From positions 1-42,447 of the forward strand of contig JAGCGO010000096.1 in the NCBI GenBank assembly GCA_017649565.1: a stretch of 42,447 bases of DNA. The letters are read 5' to 3'. Under the pieces are notes generated by a model that saw only the letters and a list, made by a program, of their open reading frames with translations, was not told the origin of the DNA and did not search any database. The translations under genes were made by a program, and so were the position numbers. Every line of letters begins with the position of its first letter. Positions within the stretch are counted from its first letter, which is position 1. Origin of the DNA: Fibrobacter sp. GTDB taxonomy: Bacteria > Fibrobacterota > Fibrobacteria > Fibrobacterales > Fibrobacteraceae. Positions 1 through 7,111 of the stretch are shown piece after piece.

Positions 1-614
1 TGGACGGTGACACCCGCGGCGGTGCAGCCCTCAGCATCAAGAAGATGACGGGCGTGCCTATATGCTTTATCGGCGTGGGCGAAAAGCTCCCCGACATCGA
101 CCTGTTCCACCCCGACCGCATGGCAAGCCGCATCCTCGGCATGGGCGACGTGGTCAGCCTCGTGGAAAAGGCGCAGCAGGTCATCGACGAGAAGGACGCG
201 AAGGACCTCAAGAAGAAAATCCTCAACAACACGTTCGACCTGAACGACTTCCTGACGCAGCTCCGCACCATCAAGAAGCTCGGCCGCATCAAGGACATCC
301 TCGGGCTCATCCCGGGATTAAACAAGCTCCCGCTCGACCAGATCGACGAGAAGCAGCTCGTGTACGTGGAAGCCGTGCTCAGCTCCATGACCCCGAAGGA
401 AAGGAAGAAACCGCAAATCCTGGACGGCAGCCGCAAGGCGCGCGTCGCCAAGGGTTCCGGAACCGATATCGGGCGCGTGAACGCAGTGCTCAAGCAGTAC
501 GAAGGCATGAAGGAAATGTTCAAGAAGGTCGGCGCCTTCGCGAAAAAGCAGAACAACGGCGGGACCGTCGGCAGCAACTACACGCCGCCCAAGGTCAAGA
601 AAAAACGCAAGTAA
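1..614 (+). CDS. ffh: Signal recognition particle protein Ffh (3' part)
   Basis: C-terminal part of the SRP GTPase that binds SRP RNA and signal sequences and delivers ribosomes to the membrane. The reading frame is open from the window edge, so the start lies outside. Visible first is the end of the GTPase (G) domain: DTRGGAAL, then the TGVPICFIGVGE strand and the DLFHPDRMASRILGMGD stretch typical of Ffh. The M domain follows, ending with the RNA-binding helix-turn-helix (RKARVAKGSGTDIGRVN) and a Lys-rich tail. The hydrophobic finger-loop region reads KKLGRIKDILGLIPGLNKLP, where most Ffh proteins have methionines (MG, MIPGM). A 9-bp inverted repeat lies just downstream. Family identification is secure; the truncation is only the window edge. 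Confidence 0.96.
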   Translation, partial: DGDTRGGAALSIKKMTGVPICFIGVGEKLPDIDLFHPDRMASRILGMGDVVSLVEKAQQVIDEKDAKDLKKKILNNTFDLNDFLTQLRTIKKLGRIKDILGLIPGLNKLPLDQIDEKQLVYVEAVLSSMTPKERKKPQILDGSRKARVAKGSGTDIGRVNAVLKQYEGMKEMFKKVGAFAKKQNNGGTVGSNYTPPKVKKKRK

Positions 615-641
615 GCCACAGTCTAGGCGAAAATTTTCAGC

Positions 642-675
642 CTATTCGCGATAAGGACCGCGAATAGAAGTCCTT
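642..675 (+). other. Two mutually exclusive hairpins after ffh
   Basis: A perfect 9-bp inverted repeat (CTATTCGCG at 642-650, CGCGAATAG at 659-667) has loop ATAAGGAC. Six bases of that loop (AAGGAC, 653-658) are also complementary to GTCCTT at 670-675, so two structures compete. No T-run follows, so a simple intrinsic terminator is unlikely. Function unknown. Confidence 0.5.
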
Positions 676-711
676 GCTTATACGTAATGTCAACTCCAAC
701 TGAGGCCCCTA

Positions 712-742
712 TTGGACTTGTCAGTTTTTTATTATATATTTG
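712..742 (+). promoter_or_regulatory. Promoter of the 768-2468 lipoprotein gene
   Basis: TTGGAC (712-717), a 17-bp spacer, then TATATT (735-740) extended to TATATTTG. A Shine-Dalgarno-like AAGGAGAG follows about 6 nt before the ATG at 768. The leader would be about 20 nt. Confidence 0.7.
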
Positions 743-767
743 TAACATTCCATCAAGGAGAGTTAAC

Positions 768-2468
768 ATGTCTAAATTCCAATCTTTTCGCAAGGGGCAA
801 ATCGTAGCCATCTCGGCGCTTTTTGCTGCAACCTTTGGTTTTTTCGGCTGCGGCGACGATTCGAGTAGCGGTGGCGATTCCAATTCCTCGGCAAACGCAC
901 CGACTTGCACCGTTTCCAAGTCCTCAAATACGGTGACGGTAAAGGAATCCGAAGATGGAGTCAATACAACGACCGTCTATGTATTCAAAGATGGCAAAAT
1001 GAAATCCATGTCCCAGGTCATAACCATGCCTGAAGAAACCAATGCCGCAGCAAAAGCCACTTGCAAGGCAATGGACCAGGACGAAGAAGGTATCGAAGTC
1101 GAATTCGAAGACGGGGCCTGCACCATTACCACGACTAAAGGTCTGGAAGGCACCCTCGACAAGACATACAAGGCCATGCTTACGATGTGCGAAAACGTCA
1201 AGGAAAACGGCAAATCCTCCGAAGAAGAAGAGAAAGACGAGCCTTCCAAGACGATTGCTGACCTGACCAAGCTCTACACGACCAAGTGCGCGAAGGCCAA
1301 TGCCAACGAAGTCGTTGCGGTCAAGGGCGAAAGCAACAATTACATCTGCGCCGCCATTGACCTGGGAATTGGCGAGCTCACTTACATGTGGGCACCCGTT
1401 GTCGATGACATTGACGACATGCCCAAGTGCACGAAGAAATGGGCGACGGCAAACCCCAAGCTGACTTACGCCTTCGACAAGTCCGACGAGACCATTTACA
1501 CCTGCACCCAGGACGAGGAATCGAAATGGGCGTGGACAGCCCTGAAGGTCGAAGACAAGAAGGGCAAAGACGGCGATGACGAAGACGACGAAAGCGGTGA
1601 CAACGAGGACGACGACGAAAATGGCGATGATGAAAACGAAGAAAGCGGCGATGACGAAGGCGACGAGGAGGACAACGGCTCGTCCAGTTCCGCCAACAAG
1701 GCAAAGTCTTCATCTTCTAGCGCCAAGGCCAGCGACAAGTCCGTAACGTTCAAGGACGATGTTATCTGGGACCCCAGTTACGCATCCCGTGCACGCACAT
1801 TCTTCAATACCGTCGGCGAAGACAACTTCCTCGCTGACAATGAGGTCACCGGAGACAGTTCCGGATGGTGGTTCAAGTATCTGGACGATGCAGACTTTGG
1901 AACATCCACGGCAGTCGGCAAGTTCACAGACGCCACCCTCAACCTGACAATCACGCTGAACTACAAGGACTGGCACCTCGTAGGATCCTCTTCGGAAGGA
2001 TACCTCGCCCCTGATCCTTATCCTTATGCGGGATTCGGCTTCAGCTGGTCGCCCAACGGAGAAGCAGAATCCGTAGACCTGTCCGACTGGGAAGGCATCT
2101 GCATGATCTATGACGCAACGGATTATTTCGAGGTGGCTTTCCAGGCCGAAGGAGACGGTGGACTCTCCTATTATTACCTGGCCTCCCCGAGTTCCTCCAC
2201 CAAAACGATAAACATCGCATTCAGTTCGCTGGACCGCTCCATATACGCAAAAACGGACTTGACCAAGGCTGAAGCACTAAAGCATGCCACTAGTTTCCAA
2301 ATCAAGTACACGAACGACGAAACGGACGGCATTGAGTATTACTGCAACAGGCTGTATGGCGATACGGCTGCACGGTGCAACTCCTCTAACATCTCTGCAT
2401 CCAACACCATCAACATCTACAAGATTGGCAAGTACGGAACCTGCAGTGGTGTAAGCACGACCCTGTAA
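768..2468 (+). CDS. Lipoprotein with acidic/Ser-rich linker and carbohydrate-binding-like C-terminal domain
   Basis: A 566-residue predicted lipoprotein. The ATG at 768 is chosen because AAGGAGAG precedes it and a lipoprotein signal follows directly (basic start, hydrophobic core, Cys at residue 28 in FFGCGDD). Residues about 28-265 hold paired cysteines and lysine-rich segments of unknown function. A low-complexity Asp/Glu/Gly run (about 268-315) then merges into poly-Ser (SSSSANKAKSSSSS). The last 200 residues (from about TFKDDVIWDP) have the look of a jelly-roll carbohydrate-binding module of the CBM11/CIA30 type: GWWFKYLDDADFGTSTA near its start, YAGFGFSW, VDLSDWEGI and a final NIYKIGKYG strand. 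That fold assignment is inference from pattern. It is monocistronic, with its own promoter and a hairpin terminator. A role in glycan binding at the outer membrane is plausible; no enzyme motif was seen. Confidence 0.85.
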   Translation: MSKFQSFRKGQIVAISALFAATFGFFGCGDDSSSGGDSNSSANAPTCTVSKSSNTVTVKESEDGVNTTTVYVFKDGKMKSMSQVITMPEETNAAAKATCKAMDQDEEGIEVEFEDGACTITTTKGLEGTLDKTYKAMLTMCENVKENGKSSEEEEKDEPSKTIADLTKLYTTKCAKANANEVVAVKGESNNYICAAIDLGIGELTYMWAPVVDDIDDMPKCTKKWATANPKLTYAFDKSDETIYTCTQDEESKWAWTALKVEDKKGKDGDDEDDESGDNEDDDENGDDENEESGDDEGDEEDNGSSSSANKAKSSSSSAKASDKSVTFKDDVIWDPSYASRARTFFNTVGEDNFLADNEVTGDSSGWWFKYLDDADFGTSTAVGKFTDATLNLTITLNYKDWHLVGSSSEGYLAPDPYPYAGFGFSWSPNGEAESVDLSDWEGICMIYDATDYFEVAFQAEGDGGLSYYYLASPSSSTKTINIAFSSLDRSIYAKTDLTKAEALKHATSFQIKYTNDETDGIEYYCNRLYGDTAARCNSSNISASNTINIYKIGKYGTCSGVSTTL

Positions 2469-2471
2469 TCG

Positions 2472-2490
2472 CTAGGGTTCGCCCTAGTTT
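2472..2490 (+). terminator. Short UUCG-loop hairpin after the lipoprotein gene
   Basis: CTAGGG (2472-2477), loop TTCG, CCCTAG (2482-2487), followed by TTT. It lies 3 nt after the stop codon at 2468. Confidence 0.6.
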
Positions 2491-2518
2491 GCTTACATCT
2501 GTATACAGAAAATTTTGA

Positions 2519-2550
2519 ACGTCCCCTAGCCTCTGGCCGGGGGCGTTTCT
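2519..2550 (+). terminator. Second hairpin with T-rich tail, just upstream of the MATE gene
   Basis: ACGTCCCC (2519-2526) pairs with GGGGGCGT (2539-2546) with one G-T wobble and a 12-nt loop, followed by TTCT. Probably a back-up terminator. It abuts the -10-like TAATATTG of the next gene. Confidence 0.5.
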
Positions 2551-2557
2551 AATATTG
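2550..2557 (+). promoter_or_regulatory. -10-like TAATATTG, 6 nt before the MATE start codon
   Basis: TAATATTG then six bases then ATG at 2564, with no Shine-Dalgarno between. This fits a leaderless or nearly leaderless mRNA. No good -35 was seen at 17 bp. Confidence 0.4.
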
Positions 2558-2563
2558 GGGCGC

Positions 2564-3889
2564 ATGCAAGTCAAGGACCGTTCCCTACTGAGCCTATCGT
2601 GGCCCCTGTTCATCACCTTCGGCATCGGCACTATCCAGCCGATGATGGACAGCTGGTTCCTGTCGCGCACCTCCGAATCGGCGGCAGCGGGCGTGGGGGC
2701 ACTCATGCCCATCCTGGGCGCCCTCTTCATGGCCATTCTGGCGTTCGCCCAGGCCGGGGCGAGCATCGCCTCCCAGTTCATTGGCGCGGAACGGCCACGG
2801 CAAGCGGCCACCACGCAGACCATGGTTCTCATCGGAAGCCTGCTCCTTGGCGTCGCCATCACGCTTATCGTCATCCCGCTTGCCGACAACATCGTGGGAT
2901 GGATGGGACTTTCCGGCGATGCCGCCCTCCACGCCCGCGACTTTTTGCACGTGGTTTCCATCGGCTTTGCATTCCGTGCGCTGCAATCGACGCTTACCGC
3001 GCTCATCGCCACGCACGGGCTCACTATCTGGAACCTCTTCGGCAACATCATCACCATCATCTCGAACGCCGCGATGAACGTCGTGTTCCTGAACGGCTAC
3101 CTCGGCCTCCCGAAAATGGGAGTCAAGGGCGTCGCGCTCGCGACCATGCTCTCATGGCTGATCGCCTCGGCCATACTGTTTTTCGTTTTACGCTTCAAGA
3201 TACACCACAAGATCCGCAGTACCGACTTCAAGCGTTCCCGTATCATCCTGCCCGACTGGATCCGCATAGGCTTCCCCGCGGCCGTCGAGCCCGTCAGCTT
3301 CCAGCTTTTCCAGGTCGTGCTCACCGCCCTCGTCGTCCACCTAGGCATCACCGCCATGACTTCGCGCATATTCAGCGCGAACTTCGCGATGCTCGCCGTC
3401 ATCTTCAGCGTGGGCCTCAGCAGCGGCAACCAGATTTTAGTTGCGCACCTCGTCGGCGCGCACGATTTCGCCAAGGCGAACCGGAGACTGCACCAGAGCC
3501 TGATTGCCGGATGCGCAAGCGGACTCCTGATAGCAATTGCCGTCGCCCTGTTCGGAGAGCAGCTTCTCAGTTTCTACACGACCGACCCCGAAGTCATCAG
3601 GCTCGGCAGGCTCTGCCTCTGGTGCGACGTGGCCCTCCAGCCCTTCAAGGCGGCAAACATGGTCATCACTTCGGCGCTCCGTGCCTCGGGCGATTCCAAG
3701 TTCCCCGCCATCGTGGGGTCCTCCATGATGTGGACCTGCGGCCTGGGCACCGCCCTGCTGCTCGCCTTCGTACTGGATCTCGGGCTCGTGGGGATATGGC
3801 TCGGCATGGCCTCAGACGAATTCTACCGCTCCATCGTCAACTACATCCGCTGGCGCAGCGAGAAATGGCAAAAGACCGGCGTGGTATAG
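2564..3889 (+). CDS. MATE family efflux transporter
   Basis: A 441-residue polytopic inner-membrane protein of the multidrug and toxic compound extrusion family (Na+ or H+ driven antiport of small organic compounds). Twelve or so hydrophobic segments run through the protein. The N-terminal SLLSLSWPLFITFGIGTIQPMMD region and the second-half repeat (LPDWIRIGFPAAVEPVSFQLF) are the paired MATE halves. Length is normal for the family. An upstream in-frame TTG at 2555 lies inside the -10-like box, so the ATG at 2564 is preferred. The gene is apparently monocistronic. Substrate cannot be inferred. Confidence 0.9.
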   Translation: MQVKDRSLLSLSWPLFITFGIGTIQPMMDSWFLSRTSESAAAGVGALMPILGALFMAILAFAQAGASIASQFIGAERPRQAATTQTMVLIGSLLLGVAITLIVIPLADNIVGWMGLSGDAALHARDFLHVVSIGFAFRALQSTLTALIATHGLTIWNLFGNIITIISNAAMNVVFLNGYLGLPKMGVKGVALATMLSWLIASAILFFVLRFKIHHKIRSTDFKRSRIILPDWIRIGFPAAVEPVSFQLFQVVLTALVVHLGITAMTSRIFSANFAMLAVIFSVGLSSGNQILVAHLVGAHDFAKANRRLHQSLIAGCASGLLIAIAVALFGEQLLSFYTTDPEVIRLGRLCLWCDVALQPFKAANMVITSALRASGDSKFPAIVGSSMMWTCGLGTALLLAFVLDLGLVGIWLGMASDEFYRSIVNYIRWRSEKWQKTGVV

Positions 3890-3938
3890 CCACGGCCCTC
3901 CAAACAGTCCCCAACAAAACCACCCACAATTTGCGTTT

Positions 3939-4038
3939 GTATCATATGCCGCCCATTTTGTTTCATTTAGAAAATAAAATTTTTATAGTATCACGTTTTT
4001 CTGTATTTTTATAATAAAATCAATGTTTTTGTATCACG
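3939..4038 (+). repeat. Three GTATCA(CG) direct repeats upstream of the TIGR02147 promoter
   Basis: GTATCA at 3939-3944, GTATCACG at 3988-3995 and GTATCACG at 4031-4038, in AT-rich DNA (spacing 49 and 43 nt). The last copy lies immediately upstream of the -35 box. They look like binding sites for a regulator, possibly the adjacent gene product (inference). Confidence 0.4.
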
Positions 4039-4043
4039 AAATA

Positions 4044-4074
4044 TTGACTTTCTAGAAAAATCAACCTATATTGA
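4044..4074 (+). promoter_or_regulatory. Strong promoter with palindrome in the spacer
   Basis: TTGACT (4044-4049), a 17-bp spacer, then TATATT (4067-4072). A perfect 10-bp palindrome TTTCTAGAAA (4049-4058) overlaps the -35 end and spacer, where a bound protein would block RNA polymerase. The leader is about 15 nt and holds the GGAAGGA Shine-Dalgarno. Confidence 0.75.
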
Positions 4075-4093
4075 TTGCGGAAGGATACAAGAC

Positions 4094-4906
4094 ATGAAGC
4101 CTATAACTGAATACCAAGATTACCGACGCTACATGCTGGACTTCTACGAGGAACGCAAGAAGTCCGGGTTCACGTGGCGAGAATTTTCGAAGGACGCAGG
4201 ATTCGCCTCACCGTCTTACCTCAAGCTCGTATGCGAAGGAAAAAGTTCGCTCAGCCGGGTCGGCATCCCCCGCGTCATCTCCGCCATGGGCCTATCGGGC
4301 TTTGAACATACTTACTTCGAAAAAATGGTGGAATTCGGGAACGCGACAGACGACGAAAAGAAAAAGGCCGCCTTCACGGAACTCACCCGCATCGCGAAGG
4401 AACAGAAGGCCCGCGTCATCGACGCCGACACGTTCGCCTACTACGAATCCGCAATCAACTCCATCGTTCGCGAACTTGCCCCCTTGATGCCGGGCGCACT
4501 CCCGAACGAGCTCGCCAAGCGGATCAAGCACCTGTTCACGGCGCAACAGGTCCGCGATTCCCTAGCCCTGCTGACCAAGGCGAAATTCCTCGAAGAGACC
4601 GACGAGAACACCTACCGCCAGACCGACAAGGCCATCACCGGCTCGTCCGAAGCCATCCCGCTTGCGCTACGATCCATGAACCGAGAAATGACGGACCTCG
4701 CCAAAGAGGCGATCGACACCATCGACACGGGCGAGCGCAACATCTCGGGCGTCACCATGGGTATCGACGATACCACTTTCGCACGGATTTCCGAAGAGAT
4801 CGACAACTGCCGCAAGCGTGTCATTGCCCTCGCCAACGGCTGCAAGAACATCAATCAGGTTTATCGCCTGAACCTTCAACTTTTCCCGCTCACAGACAAA
4901 GTGTAG
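4094..4906 (+). CDS. TIGR02147 family protein (Fibrobacter paralogous family, DUF4423-like)
   Basis: A 270-residue protein of the large Fibrobacter paralogous family TIGR02147, to which no firm function has been assigned. The N-terminal hallmark is present: EYQDYRRYMLDFYEERK, then FTWREFSKDAGFASPSYLKL, which resembles a helix-turn-helix (residues about 25-75). The C-terminal DUF4423-like half (about 100-260) is helical and ends with a Leu-rich strand (NQVYRLNLQLFPL). The ATG at 4094 follows GGAAGGA at a good distance. It is transcribed with two lipoprotein genes that follow after 10 and 89 nt, the usual context for this family as I know it. A transcriptional regulator of the downstream lipoproteins is the best guess. 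No signal peptide, so cytoplasmic. Confidence 0.9.
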   Translation: MKPITEYQDYRRYMLDFYEERKKSGFTWREFSKDAGFASPSYLKLVCEGKSSLSRVGIPRVISAMGLSGFEHTYFEKMVEFGNATDDEKKKAAFTELTRIAKEQKARVIDADTFAYYESAINSIVRELAPLMPGALPNELAKRIKHLFTAQQVRDSLALLTKAKFLEETDENTYRQTDKAITGSSEAIPLALRSMNREMTDLAKEAIDTIDTGERNISGVTMGIDDTTFARISEEIDNCRKRVIALANGCKNINQVYRLNLQLFPLTDKV

Positions 4907-4916
4907 GAGCATCGAC

Positions 4917-5501
4917 ATGAAATTACTGAAAACGCTTCTATTCTTCGCAACCATCCTGCAAATCACCCTGCTTCTGATTGCCTGCGGCGATTCGAAGGTC
5001 AGCGGGACCGACGAGCAGACAAACTCCGTCACCGCCACCCTCGATAGCGCACTCACCGAATGGACCGCGGACAATACGCTTACAGCCCCTGAACGGCAAG
5101 AAGACCCTTGTCCGGACTGTTTGAATTACGATCTCCCAATCCATCACCTGGGCATCCAGGCCAAGAACGGGACGCTATACAACGTAGTCCGCAACGATTT
5201 CGAATCGCTCACCTGCGAAACCGAAACGACCTGGTTTGTCTATTCCGTCAGCGCTGGCGATTCGCTGATACGGAAGACCCTCGTTCTGCCGGACTCCTTG
5301 AGTGCAAATGGTTTTGAGTCGGACTGCGCCTCCGAAGGGGGACTGTTCAAGGCGGACACGACAAGCAATACAGAAGGGCAGCACACCCACACCTGCGACC
5401 TGGAAAGCACCGCCTATCTGACGGGCCCAGAAAACAGGCAATACATAGACCCGAACTGGAAGAAGTACGTAGAACTGATTGTAGGCATCTGCCGAGACTA
5501 G
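4917..5501 (+). CDS. Small lipoprotein, first of a tandem pair
   Basis: A 194-residue predicted lipoprotein. A long hydrophobic signal ends in LLLIACGDS with the lipid-modified Cys at residue 23. It starts 10 nt after the TIGR02147 gene with TAGGAG as Shine-Dalgarno, so it is probably co-transcribed. The mature part contains a CPDC pair, the segment LTCETETTWFVYSVSAGDSLI, a DCASEGGLF turn and the C-terminal YIDPNWKKYVELIVGICRD. The same order of motifs recurs in the next gene, so the two are tandem paralogs. Four or more cysteines suggest disulfides in the periplasm or on the surface. No enzyme motif; function unknown. Confidence 0.85.
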   Translation: MKLLKTLLFFATILQITLLLIACGDSKVSGTDEQTNSVTATLDSALTEWTADNTLTAPERQEDPCPDCLNYDLPIHHLGIQAKNGTLYNVVRNDFESLTCETETTWFVYSVSAGDSLIRKTLVLPDSLSANGFESDCASEGGLFKADTTSNTEGQHTHTCDLESTAYLTGPENRQYIDPNWKKYVELIVGICRD

Positions 5502-5590
5502 AAACCAGAAACTAAACAAAAACCAAAAACACAGCGTCAAGGCTCTTGCTATGACGCGTTACGAAACGCATCCGTAAAATGGAGGGAACA

Positions 5591-6229
5591 ATGAAAATCA
5601 TAACCAAAACCATCATCTGCGGGCTTGCCGCATTCGCGATGTACGCCTGCACAAGCGACAACACCATCATCCCGAAACAAGTCCTTTCCCCAGCAAGCGA
5701 CAACAGCGGAAATACTCCGCAAGTCCACCATGATTTGCCAGACAGCACGAAGGAGACCCTTGAAAGCTGGCTGGAAGCCCGCCCGCTTGACATGAACATC
5801 GCGGTCGATTACTGGTGTTACCCCGAAAATCCGGAAGATCCCATGTGGTGCCTCCCCCACAGGCTCCAGCTGGAAAGCGGAAAAGTGTTCAACAACTATG
5901 GCGGGTCTAGCGACCGCATCACTTGCGAATTAGAACAGGATACCCTTTCCTATAGCGCCTACCGGGGCGACAGCATCGTAACGAAAAGGCTGAGCCACAA
6001 CCTGGTCAACTCCATTCCCGCCGTCGCAGCGGAATTCAAGGATTCCTGCGAAACCGAGGGAGGGACTTTCGTTGAAGAAAACGAAGGCTCCATGGAGTGC
6101 GAGGTCAAAGTGAAACCCTGCGACGATGAATCATGCCCAGTTGGCATATACCCCACCTACATGGACCCGAACTGGAGGCTTTTTGCCACGAAGGCGATTG
6201 AACCCTGCCGGACAATTTCCTCAAAGTGA
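5591..6229 (+). CDS. Small lipoprotein, second of the tandem pair
   Basis: A 212-residue predicted lipoprotein with signal ending FAMYACTSD (Cys20). The ATG at 5591 is chosen over the one at 5579 because GGAGGGAAC sits just upstream of it. Homologous to the preceding gene product: ITCELEQDTLSYSAYRGDSIV, DSCETEGGTF and YMDPNWRLF occur in the same order, and both end with a CR motif. The gap of 89 nt to the previous gene shows no clear promoter, so co-transcription with the TIGR02147 gene is likely. A possible terminator lies at 6340-6369. Function unknown. Confidence 0.85.
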   Translation: MKIITKTIICGLAAFAMYACTSDNTIIPKQVLSPASDNSGNTPQVHHDLPDSTKETLESWLEARPLDMNIAVDYWCYPENPEDPMWCLPHRLQLESGKVFNNYGGSSDRITCELEQDTLSYSAYRGDSIVTKRLSHNLVNSIPAVAAEFKDSCETEGGTFVEENEGSMECEVKVKPCDDESCPVGIYPTYMDPNWRLFATKAIEPCRTISSK

Positions 6230-6339
6230 GCTTAAAAAAGGTCAGGCAAAGGAGCCAAATTGACCACCAAAGGCCCCAAAAGGCTCAAAACAGGAATCCA
6301 AACGCCCCAGGAAGCCCCAGGGTACTTCTTTCCAAAAAT

Positions 6340-6369
6340 GCCGATTTTACAAAAAATTCGGCAATTTTT
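6340..6369 (+). terminator. Possible terminator of the lipoprotein operon
   Basis: GCCGA (6340-6344) pairs with TCGGC (6358-6362), extended by an A/T stem with one bulge, then AATTTTT. It lies 110 nt after the last lipoprotein stop and upstream of the rpsP promoter. The rest of the 280-nt gap holds no gene that I can see. Confidence 0.45.
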
Positions 6370-6424
6370 GGCACTTTTGAAATTAATTTATTTGTAAACA
6401 ACGGAAAAATTTTACATGCCGTCC

Positions 6425-6455
6425 TTTACGCACAAGATTTTAATTGCTATATTTG
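6425..6455 (+). promoter_or_regulatory. rpsP promoter
   Basis: TTTACG (6425-6430), a 17-bp spacer, then TATATT (6448-6453) extended to TATATTTG. The leader of about 50 nt contains a C-run/G-run hairpin (about 6473-6490) and a GAGG Shine-Dalgarno before the ATG at 6510. Confidence 0.7.
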
Positions 6456-6509
6456 GCCAAAAATAATCAACACCCCCCGGAATCCTGGGGAAACCAAAAA
6501 GAGGTTAAA

Positions 6510-6962
6510 ATGGCAACCGTTATCCGTCTCGCTCGTTTCGGCAAGCGTCACAACCCCATCTACCGCGCCGTGGTTATCGACAACCGCAAGGCCCGCGACG
6601 ATAGCTTTATCGAACAGGTGGGTTTCTACAACCCGAACACCAAGGTGCCCGAAATCCGCTTTGATCAGGAAAAGGTCCTGAAGTGGCTCAAGACCGGCGC
6701 ACAGCCGTCCGACACCGTCCGCAACCTCCTCAAGAGGGCCGGCATCATGGAACTCTTCCACGAAATCCGCGCTGGCCGCTCCATCGAAGGCAAGGTCGCC
6801 ACTCCGCGTGCCGAAAAGGCCAAGAAGGCCAAGCTCGGTCCTAAGGCTCTCGCCAAGATCGAAGCTGAAAAGGCTGCCAAGGAAGCCGCCGCTGCTGAAG
6901 CCGCTGCCGCTGCCGAAGCTCCTGCCGCCGAAGCCGCTGCTGAAGCCCCGGCCGAAGCATAA
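6510..6962 (+). CDS. rpsP: 30S ribosomal protein S16
   Basis: Component of the small ribosomal subunit that aids its assembly. The S16 core is complete in the first 80 or so residues: TVIRLARFGKRHNPIYRAVV, then the DGSFIEQVGFYNP-like segment written here as DDSFIEQVGFYNP, and the WLKTGAQPSDTVRNLLKRAG helix. The protein is 150 residues because of a C-terminal tail of about 65 residues, first Lys-rich and then almost only Ala, Glu and Pro. Similar low-complexity tails occur in S16 of related phyla. It heads the usual rpsP-rimM-trmD-rplS order, although an intrinsic terminator separates it from rimM. The start is fixed by GAGGTTAAA and the MATVIRLARFG N-terminus. Confidence 0.97.
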   Translation: MATVIRLARFGKRHNPIYRAVVIDNRKARDDSFIEQVGFYNPNTKVPEIRFDQEKVLKWLKTGAQPSDTVRNLLKRAGIMELFHEIRAGRSIEGKVATPRAEKAKKAKLGPKALAKIEAEKAAKEAAAAEAAAAAEAPAAEAAAEAPAEA

Positions 6963-6980
6963 TCAAGAAGCTTTGAAAAG

Positions 6981-7010
6981 GTCCTGTGCCCCGCGCACGG
7001 GACTTTTTTT
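6981..7010 (+). terminator. Strong intrinsic terminator between rpsP and rimM
   Basis: GTCCTGTGC (6981-6989) pairs with GCACGGGAC (6995-7003) with one T-G wobble, loop CCCGC, then seven T (7004-7010). No promoter motif is visible between it and rimM, so it may act as an attenuator with partial read-through. Confidence 0.8.
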
Positions 7011-7012
7011 GT

Positions 7013-7111
7013 CCAGGCTCTAGGCTCTAGGCTCGAGGTTCGAGGCTCCAGGCTCGAGCTTCATTACCCTCTCTCGCCTCTCGTCTCACGTCTACCCCTA
7101 ACCACTTCCTC
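7013..7111 (+). repeat. Intergenic repeat element A (CTAG/CTCGAG-rich)
   Basis: Starts with tandem AGGCTCT/AGGCTCGAG-type units, including a 21-nt block at 7029-7049 that occurs again, reverse-complemented, at 10693-10713. TTACCCTCTCTCG (7064-7076) likewise recurs inverted at 10673-10685. The element ends with CTACCCCTAAC. It occupies the whole rpsP-rimM gap after the terminator. Confidence 0.75.

Noticed and set aside
2599..4014. Long open frame overlapping the MATE gene on the same strand
   Set aside because: Its translation is Arg/His/Pro-rich shadow sequence with no signal or family motif; the MATE frame has clear transmembrane segments and family signatures.
6230..6509. Possible tRNA or small RNA in the gap before rpsP
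   Set aside because: No cloverleaf or conserved RNA motif was seen; a terminator-like hairpin and the rpsP promoter explain most of the structure.
7021..7060. Tandem AGGCTCTAGG/CTCGAGG units taken as a CRISPR array or microsatellite
   Set aside because: Units are short, degenerate and without spacers; better explained as part of the dispersed element family.
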